Positions 37,066-42,272 of a DNA stretch of 42,272 nucleotides are shown in pieces (position 1 is the stretch's first letter; each line of letters opens with the position of its first letter). The DNA lies in the IMG/VR virus record IMGVR_UViG_3300023083_000003, positions 1-42,272 of that record. One strand, 5' to 3'. A program made the translations under genes and the position numbers. This DNA comes from a virus. Below the pieces are notes generated by a model. The model worked only from the letters and a program-made list of their open reading frames with translations. It was not told the DNA's origin and searched no databases.

Positions 37066-38370
37066 TTAAAATAAATTTTTAGTGTATGTTCCGTGCCCAA
37101 CCTTGAATAATAATTTCGCTTCCGACCTTTCAGCGTTGGCCTTTAAGAAATCGTCAGCGGCCCGTTGCTTTAAGCCCATTTTACCGGCCTTAGTTACAAA
37201 TTCTAACCTTGTAAAATTAATCCCATGATCGGGTAATTGCATGTATAATTCTTTCCATTGGTCTTTAAGCATCTCAACGGGGCTTAATATCCTCACCTTT
37301 TGTGCCTGGTCAACAAAATATTTGCATAGTATCACCGCGCCATTTGCGGACTGTTCAGACACATGATAAACTAAATCAATATCACCCGATTCGGCATATT
37401 CCAATGCCTGTAATAGCAATGCAAATTTATGGATGTAAATTTCAATTTTAGCCAGAATACCGCGCAAATCATCATTAACGTCCGGCTGATTTTGAATATC
37501 AATAATAGCGCATTGGTACTCAAAGCATATCCGCCATGATTCTGGCGTGTAGGACATTTGATTATAATTAGCATCGTTAAATTCCAATGAAAGCATCCTG
37601 TTTATAATAGTTGTATATTTGGCTTCCTCAATCGGGTTGATACCAAATTGATTAGGGTATTGCTTTACGATATTTTCGGGCTGGGTAATTAGCCACCTAT
37701 CAAAAAAACCGCTACCCGTTTTACTGAAAAACACATCTCTTAATACCGATGGCTGTGTTGTGCCTATAATGGTTAAGTAGCTATGTTTTGCATATGCGCT
37801 TGCGCCATGCCCTATCCTATCGCGCAGGATAGTATCACCATTGAAAAGTGATAGATACATCTGTTCGTCCGCTCCGGAATTGTAACGGTTAAACCGGCCT
37901 ACAAACCCCGCTAATTCATCATAAACTATGCCGCAGCCTTTAGGGTTTTCGGATAGCGTTATGATTAGCTTTTCGGGTGTCGTATCGCTTAATATTACCC
38001 TTTTTGGCGGTGCTAATTCCTGTGTTTTAGCCTTTGGGTTATTCTGTTTAAACTCGTCAATTTCCTGCTGATCTGCTTTGTGCCGTTCGTTAATTTCAAA
38101 TTGATACCGCTTAATTGGTTTAAATGCGTCTGTTAGAGGTTCAGATTTAACCTGCCCCCTCTTGCCTAAGATAATACACCAAATACTTGCTATTGCCTGG
38201 TAGTTTCCAGTGGTTAGTGTAACAGATCTACCCAATGCAGTACTGGCCGCGCCCAAAAAAGCCGTTATAAAAAATTCGGCAGGATAACCTTTAGCCTCGG
38301 AGTAATGGTATATAATCTTTTGCATTTCTTCGCTAAATGCGTTTATTGGGTGCTGTATATTATCTTGCAT
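37066..38370 (-). CDS. DUF3987 ATPase (primase-helicase-like)
   Basis: 434 residues. Modified Walker A LGKRGQVKS at 68-76 (Gly-Lys-Arg-Gly-x-x-Lys-Ser), Walker B IVYDELAGF with Asp151-Glu152 and a sensor-like GTTQPS segment. DUF3987 proteins are predicted AAA-type ATPases found beside primase or replication genes in phages and plasmids. It probably unwinds or loads DNA at the phage origin. An N-terminal primase domain is not visible, so this is the ATPase part only. Expressed in the replication operon. Confidence 0.75.
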   Translation of the reverse strand: MQDNIQHPINAFSEEMQKIIYHYSEAKGYPAEFFITAFLGAASTALGRSVTLTTGNYQAIASIWCIILGKRGQVKSEPLTDAFKPIKRYQFEINERHKADQQEIDEFKQNNPKAKTQELAPPKRVILSDTTPEKLIITLSENPKGCGIVYDELAGFVGRFNRYNSGADEQMYLSLFNGDTILRDRIGHGASAYAKHSYLTIIGTTQPSVLRDVFFSKTGSGFFDRWLITQPENIVKQYPNQFGINPIEEAKYTTIINRMLSLEFNDANYNQMSYTPESWRICFEYQCAIIDIQNQPDVNDDLRGILAKIEIYIHKFALLLQALEYAESGDIDLVYHVSEQSANGAVILCKYFVDQAQKVRILSPVEMLKDQWKELYMQLPDHGINFTRLEFVTKAGKMGLKQRAADDFLKANAERSEAKLLFKVGHGTYTKNLF

Positions 38371-38403
38371 TTGTCAAGTTGTAAAAGGATTAAAGCCAAC
38401 AAA

Positions 38404-38568
38404 TTATAACTGAATAAATTTTCTGCCTGATATCTCAACCAGATTAATTTCCTTTCGCTTGACCTCATCCTTTAGCCAATTATATACCGTCTGCCTTTCG
38501 ACACCCATTAATTTTGCATAATCAGGAATTGATAGTAATTTAGTCTTATCGACCATTTTTGTTTCCAT
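38404..38568 (-). CDS. Small excisionase/MerR-like helix-turn-helix protein
   Basis: 54 residues. LLSIPDYAKLMGVERQTVYN is a helix-turn-helix of the MerR/excisionase kind (helices around Tyr-Ala-Lys-Leu and Thr-Val-Tyr-Asn), and VEISGRKFIQL closes the winged part. No integrase was seen, so a role as a replication or transcription regulator is more likely than excision. Its start lies 4 bases after a TATATTAG box, and four GTGTAAAA repeats lie just upstream (38583-38649). It may bind them and regulate itself. Confidence 0.65.
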   Translation of the reverse strand: METKMVDKTKLLSIPDYAKLMGVERQTVYNWLKDEVKRKEINLVEISGRKFIQL

Positions 38569-38582
38569 GTAGCTAATATAGT

Positions 38583-38649
38583 AATTATTTTACACTTTGT
38601 ATGATTATTTTACACAAAAACAGGCTTTTACACCTGCTTTATTTTACAC
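38583..38649. repeat. Four DnaA-box-like repeats (TTTTACAC), candidate iterons
   Basis: ATTATTTTACAC at 38584-38595 and 38604-38615, TTTTACAC at 38626-38633 and ATTTTACAC at 38641-38649 are in the same orientation with starts 20, about 18 and 16 bases apart. The second copy continues TTTTACACA, a full match to the relaxed DnaA box TTWTNCACA; the others match 8 of 9. They fill the 95-base gap between the HTH gene and the gene after the DnaA-like protein. They may be DnaA boxes, binding sites for the HTH protein, or both. Confidence 0.65.
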
Positions 38650-38663
38650 CAAATACCCCACAA

Positions 38664-38840
38664 TTACAAATGTTTCTTACGTAGTCGGTATATCTTATTT
38701 TGCCTATGTCGTTCAGCCATCCTTTTACGGATTAAAAATTCCTCTTTAACTTTACAATTTTCAAGCATAACTACATCTCTAAAGTCACACAAACCACCAC
38801 ATGAAATTATAAGATCGTTAATGTTTTGGTTATTTGTCAT
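38664..38840 (-). CDS. Small basic hypothetical protein after the DnaA-like gene
   Basis: 58 residues from ATG 38840. IISCGGLCDFRDVVMLENCK with three cysteines, then a basic tail (RKRMAERHRQNKIYRLRKKHL). The basic tail suggests nucleic-acid binding. It overlaps the DnaA-like gene by 11 bases. A longer start at 38915 is deeper in that gene and not used. Confidence 0.5.
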   Translation of the reverse strand: MTNNQNINDLIISCGGLCDFRDVVMLENCKVKEEFLIRKRMAERHRQNKIYRLRKKHL

Positions 38841-39246
38841 TGCTGAATGTTTTAATAAGGTACAATAATTTTGAACGAAATGAATAATCCGTTTCTGATA
38901 GGTTTCTAACCACATTACAGCTATTCATTACAGTTGAATGATCTCGGTTGAAAAATATGCCAATATCTTTAAAGGTGAATTTATAAACACTATACCCAAT
39001 GTACATGCAAATATTTCTGGTTTTTACAATATCATTTTTTCTGCTTTTAGATTGCAGGTCAAATAATGTCAATCCAGCCTGACCCAATATAATAGCACAC
39101 ATTACAGACATTTTAGCGTTGTCAAATCTTTTAGTCATCCCTTTAACAGCGTTTAATCCTAAAGGTAACCCTACGTATGTCATTGGATGTATAATAACCC
39201 TTGTGGATATTTTAGTGGAGGTGTCTAAGTTGAAATACTCTTTCAT
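38830..39246 (-). CDS. DnaA domain-IV-only protein (DnaA-box-binding domain)
   Basis: 138 residues. The last two thirds match DnaA domain IV: KTRNICMYIGYSVYKFTFKDIGIFFNRDHSTVM (region about 76-107), with the DnaA signature RDHSTV at 101-106 corresponding to the bacterial GRDHTTVLHA loop whose His/Thr residues contact the box. Domains I-III (helicase loading and AAA+ ATPase) are absent. Likely functions: bind phage or host DnaA boxes, compete with host DnaA, or recruit it. Encoded next to the DnaA-box-like repeats and in the same operon as dnaN. Confidence 0.8.
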   Translation of the reverse strand: MKEYFNLDTSTKISTRVIIHPMTYVGLPLGLNAVKGMTKRFDNAKMSVMCAIILGQAGLTLFDLQSKSRKNDIVKTRNICMYIGYSVYKFTFKDIGIFFNRDHSTVMNSCNVVRNLSETDYSFRSKLLYLIKTFSNDK

Positions 39247-39277
39247 ATCATTGGGTTAAATTGTCGTGGTTGTGGGT

Positions 39278-41461
39278 TCATAGTAATAATAATTGATCTT
39301 TACCTAATTCAGCATTGGCGCAATTTTTACCGGCCAATTCAAAGTAAGAAGTTTTTAACTCGCCGCCTAATCCTTTCCGACCCATTTTGATAGACTGGTA
39401 TAATTCACTACCAATTCCTAAAAAAGGAGTATAAACGGTATCTCCCTCATTTGTCCATAAATGCAGGCTACGCTCAATGGTATCTAATTGCAATGGGCAT
39501 ATATGCTTCTCATCTTTTTCATCGCGAGCGCCCTTTAAATTAAGTGTGTTGGAATAATCAATATCCATCCATACGGGTGAAGCTATTTTTTGCCACATAT
39601 CAACAGGTAGATAACCCGGCGCTAATGAATCTTTATCCTGGTGTATAACAGGGTGCGAATGTTCGCCTGGCTTCCTAAAAACCATTAAGTAATCAGGTAT
39701 GCCAACGCGCGACATAGCAGCATCTTTTTTAATTTGCTTATGTAGTAACCCTAATGCTTTTGTACGGGTCATTTCAGTAACTGGGTTTTTCCATAAGGTA
39801 ACACGCGAATGATAAATAAATCCGGCATCTGAAAATGCTTTTAATATCATGCCGCTAAAGTCACGCAGTCCTATATAACCCTCTTTACCTTTCTGTATAG
39901 GCAAATCCATGCAATGTACAGCCACATTACGGCCCGACCATAGTATTCTGTATAAATCCCGAACAATAAAATTAAAAGCATATAGGAACTCATTATAATC
40001 TTTAGAGTTACCCATATCCTCTAATTCAGAGCTGTATGTGTATAATTCAGCGAAAGGCGGGGAAAATATAGAAAACCCAACACTTTCATCGGGTATATTT
40101 TTAATAGTTTTAACGCTATCGCCTAACCATATTTCATAGTTATCGCCTTTAAGAGTTTTTACTCCGCGATCCTTAATTTCACCTTTTTCAGATTTAATAT
40201 TTTTCATAACTGCTTTAGCCATTGATTGTTGCATGTGTTCAAATTGCTTTTGTTTCTTGTAGATAGATTGAATAACGTTTTGCATGGTATCTGTCACCAA
40301 AATATAAATATTAACAGCATGTTGCTGGCCGAACCTGTAAGATCTTCTAACGCCTTGATATAACCCCTCAAAGCTAAAATCCGGGCTTGCAAATATTTGG
40401 TTATGGCAATTTTGATAATTCATGCCCATTGCTGCAATTTTAGTTTTAGTAATCAATACCCTAAACTCATTATTAGCAAATCCTAATAACTTTTCTTTTT
40501 TGTACTCCGGCGTATCGCTACCTTGAACATTTACAGAGCCGGGAATTAGTTTTCGTAATTCCTCGGCCTCATCATTATGCTTTACCCAAACTATAAACGT
40601 TTCTGTTGAGTTGTTTACAATGCCTATAACTTCTTCAATGCGTTCTACTTTAGTCAGGCGAAGCTCCCCGTTGAAATTGGTTGCGCTAACTGCCAGATCG
40701 TTAAACATCTTATAGTCATCACGGGTGTTGGTTTTTATTTGCCGCTCTATTAGGTTTAACTCTGGTAGATTATACCCCGGCATAGGAAAGCCAATATCAT
40801 CCGGCTTTGACAACATGATAGCCCATTCAGACACCCATTCATAGAAGCGTTCTTTAGCATGCCCTTTTAATCGCCATTTAGCGGTATCGCCACCATCATG
40901 CACAAAGTACATAGCAAGCATCTCGTTATACGGCATCACGTTTAAGAACTCGCTATGGTTGCCCAACTCCATTGGGTCATTTGGGCTTGGCGTTGCGGTG
41001 CATGCGAGCTTATAGGGAGTATCAGCAAATGATTGGATTATTAAATCTCGGGTTGCACCGTCAAAGTTTTTAATAATGCTGGATTCATCAAGAACAACGC
41101 CTATATATTTTGAACAGTTAACGTTATGGAGTTGCTCATAATTAAAAATGTCAATATTATTTAGTGAAATATTGAAAACATTTGCCTCGCGTTCGGTTTG
41201 CGCCACAACAGCCAATGGCGCAAGTATTAAAACCTTACCTCCGGTTTGTTCTGAAACTCTATATGCCCATTCCAGTTGCATAAAGCTCTTGCCTAAACCA
41301 CAATCAGCGAATACGGCGAATTTACCTTTCCGTAATGCGGTTTGTACAATAAAAGCCTGAAATGGGAATAATAGGGAGTTAAGTTCTGATGTTTCGATGT
41401 GAAAGCCGCCGTCTGTAAATTTGCGGCGCTTTGTTTCTAAAAAATTATCGTAATCGGTCAT
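39278..41461 (-). CDS. SNF2-like helicase fused to beta-class DNA methyltransferase
   Basis: 727 residues. N-terminal helicase: Walker A DCGLGKSF at 53-60, DEAH-like LDESS at 124-128, TATPSP at 155-160, and motif VI GVRRSYRFGQ at 370-379. C-terminal methyltransferase: catalytic SPPF at 467-470 in ISPP-type context and the AdoMet-binding-like TPFLGIGSE at 678-686; order IV then I gives the circularly permuted beta class (N4-cytosine or N6-adenine). Phage helicase-methylase fusions are known, for example the P1 DarB type, and protect DNA from restriction. A structured hairpin lies just upstream. Confidence 0.8.
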   Translation of the reverse strand: MTDYDNFLETKRRKFTDGGFHIETSELNSLLFPFQAFIVQTALRKGKFAVFADCGLGKSFMQLEWAYRVSEQTGGKVLILAPLAVVAQTEREANVFNISLNNIDIFNYEQLHNVNCSKYIGVVLDESSIIKNFDGATRDLIIQSFADTPYKLACTATPSPNDPMELGNHSEFLNVMPYNEMLAMYFVHDGGDTAKWRLKGHAKERFYEWVSEWAIMLSKPDDIGFPMPGYNLPELNLIERQIKTNTRDDYKMFNDLAVSATNFNGELRLTKVERIEEVIGIVNNSTETFIVWVKHNDEAEELRKLIPGSVNVQGSDTPEYKKEKLLGFANNEFRVLITKTKIAAMGMNYQNCHNQIFASPDFSFEGLYQGVRRSYRFGQQHAVNIYILVTDTMQNVIQSIYKKQKQFEHMQQSMAKAVMKNIKSEKGEIKDRGVKTLKGDNYEIWLGDSVKTIKNIPDESVGFSIFSPPFAELYTYSSELEDMGNSKDYNEFLYAFNFIVRDLYRILWSGRNVAVHCMDLPIQKGKEGYIGLRDFSGMILKAFSDAGFIYHSRVTLWKNPVTEMTRTKALGLLHKQIKKDAAMSRVGIPDYLMVFRKPGEHSHPVIHQDKDSLAPGYLPVDMWQKIASPVWMDIDYSNTLNLKGARDEKDEKHICPLQLDTIERSLHLWTNEGDTVYTPFLGIGSELYQSIKMGRKGLGGELKTSYFELAGKNCANAELGKDQLLLL

Positions 41462-41471
41462 AAAATAAGAA

Positions 41472-41517
41472 ACCCATTAATCAGGGTCGGACTGCAATCC
41501 TCCCCCGGTTAATGGGT
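41472..41517 (-). promoter_or_regulatory. Structured RNA hairpin in the helicase-methyltransferase leader
   Basis: ACCCATTAA (41472-41480) and TTAATGGGT (41509-41517) form a perfect 9-bp outer stem. Inside, GGG/CCC pairs and a GGAT-UGCA-GTCC inner stem give a second level. On the minus strand it ends 10 bases before the ATG at 41461 with a T-rich stretch. Possible roles: translational control, a transcription attenuator, or an unidentified RNA element. No known riboswitch recognised. Confidence 0.5.
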
Positions 41518-41562
41518 GTTAAATGTTTTTAATTGTCGTTTGCAGCCGACTAACAAATATAA

Positions 41563-42272
41563 TTAATTCTTTAACATTGCAGGCATAATGAGAAATAATT
41601 CATTATCTTTTTTTGTCATAATCGCTCTATTATGGGCAGACATTTGGAATGTTAAAACATCATCATCCACACGCGATAAAACATCAGCCAGGTACTTTGC
41701 ATTTAATCCAATAGTTAACTCGCCGCCAGAACAAGCAACGGTTTCATAACCCTTTAGTTTTAATCCTGCATCCCCGCTTGATATGTTTAATTTATCAGCG
41801 AAATCCATTTTTAATGTCAAGGTTTCCCGGTTTGCAAATGTCATGGTGCGTTTTACAGCGGCCAATAAATGCCCCCTGCTAACTTCGCTTTGAATAGGAT
41901 TATCTTTAGGAATAACGCTGTCGACATCCGGGTAATCCATATCTACTAATGTGCATATAATAGATGTATTTTCGCAATAAAAACCAATGGTGTTTTTAGA
42001 AATAATTACGGATATATCACCCTCTAATTCAGATAGAATAGGTATTGATTTTGAGGGGATCATTAAATCGGCAGTCACATTGCCATTGATAACATGCGTA
42101 ATATCACAAAGCACATGCCTGTTACATGTAGTTATTCTTAGTTGATTAGGGGTTATTTTAACAGATAAACACCCTAGCGGTAAAGAACTATCATCATCAA
42201 TAGCAAATGCAGCCTTTTTAATTGACGCAGCAAAATCAGTCCCATTTATCACTAAGGTTTTTTTAGTGTCAT
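41563..42272 (-). CDS. dnaN: DNA polymerase III beta subunit (sliding clamp), C-terminal part, continues at position 479-1
   Basis: Middle and C-terminal clamp domains. Read with the piece at 1-479, the reading frame continues across the join with no break (bases 42146-42272 repeat 1-127). Motifs: LTLKMDFADKLNISSGDAG and GGELTIGLNAKYLADVLSRV, the strand-helix pattern of domain 3, and the ending ELFLIMPAML, as in bacterial DnaN. The C-terminal groove that binds clamp-binding peptides appears intact. The next gene in transcription order is the helicase-methyltransferase. Confidence 0.9.
   Translation of the reverse strand, partial: DTKKTLVINGTDFAASIKKAAFAIDDDSSLPLGCLSVKITPNQLRITTCNRHVLCDITHVINGNVTADLMIPSKSIPILSELEGDISVIISKNTIGFYCENTSIICTLVDMDYPDVDSVIPKDNPIQSEVSRGHLLAAVKRTMTFANRETLTLKMDFADKLNISSGDAGLKLKGYETVACSGGELTIGLNAKYLADVLSRVDDDVLTFQMSAHNRAIMTKKDNELFLIMPAMLKN
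42146..42272. repeat. Terminal direct repeat, right copy
   Basis: Identical to bases 1-127. See the entry at 1-127. The clamp reading frame is continuous through this copy, confirming that the two copies are the same locus. Confidence 0.95.

Noticed and set aside
38404-38568. Excisionase of a temperate phage
   Set aside because: HTH resembles excisionases but no integrase or attachment site was found; kept as a general HTH regulator.

Overview
The window is one complete phage genome from a Bacteroidota-infecting, siphovirus-like tailed phage. Bases 1-127 are repeated exactly at 42146-42272. The reading frame of a sliding-clamp gene runs unbroken across that join, so the sequence is a circular contig of 42,145 unique bases whose ends overlap by 127 bases. 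An overlap of that length is most simply an assembler k-mer overlap. The host assignment rests on three things: repeated Bacteroidota-type -7 boxes (TAnnTTTG) at gene starts, few recognisable Shine-Dalgarno sites, and families common in Bacteroidota phages (DUF3127, the GPWEI small-protein family, SSB-style DELPF tail, AQ-type signal peptides). No tRNA, CRISPR array, insertion sequence, integrase or DNA polymerase was recognised.

Layout. One long minus-strand programme reads, with wrap-around, from 2317 down through position 1 and on from 42145 to 16849. Its early part is recombination and replication: a conserved recombination-operon protein, a YqaJ/lambda-type exonuclease, a DUF3127 OB-fold protein, a full-length beta clamp (353 aa across the join), a SNF2-like helicase fused to a beta-class DNA methyltransferase, a DnaA domain-IV-only protein, a small HTH protein, a DUF3987 ATPase and an XF1762-family protein. 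Two intergenic regions (35837-36127 and 38569-38663) carry repeats that look like origins or operators. Small early genes follow, then a VRR-NUC nuclease.

The morphogenesis block is in standard order: small and large terminase (33717-31844), portal, prohead protease, HK97-type capsid protein, a signal-peptide-bearing surface-like protein, head-tail connectors, tail tube, an overlapping gene pair just before the tape measure (tail-chaperone-like position), tape measure (923 aa), then distal tail genes down to 16849. A second minus block (12830-7776) has a Mu Com-like zinc ribbon overlapping a 1021-aa SGNH-hydrolase fibre with a signal peptide, followed by membrane proteins. A lysis cassette (holin-like, M15 endolysin, small membrane protein) lies at 6597-5796.

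Plus-strand islands interrupt this programme at 2452-5794, 6668-7621, 12946-16802 and 21287-21856. Three of them are runs of very small, translationally coupled genes (ATGA overlaps) that encode ribbon-helix-helix (RHH) proteins at or near their start. The fourth is a single PAPS-reductase-family gene. Each begins in a short divergent promoter region.

The most interesting theme is a miniature chromosome-style initiation kit: a DnaA DNA-binding domain without its ATPase, a whole beta clamp, a clustered set of DnaA-box-like repeats, and a small protein with an SSB-like tail, with no phage polymerase. This suggests capture of the host replisome. All functions are inferred from sequence reading; no searches were run.
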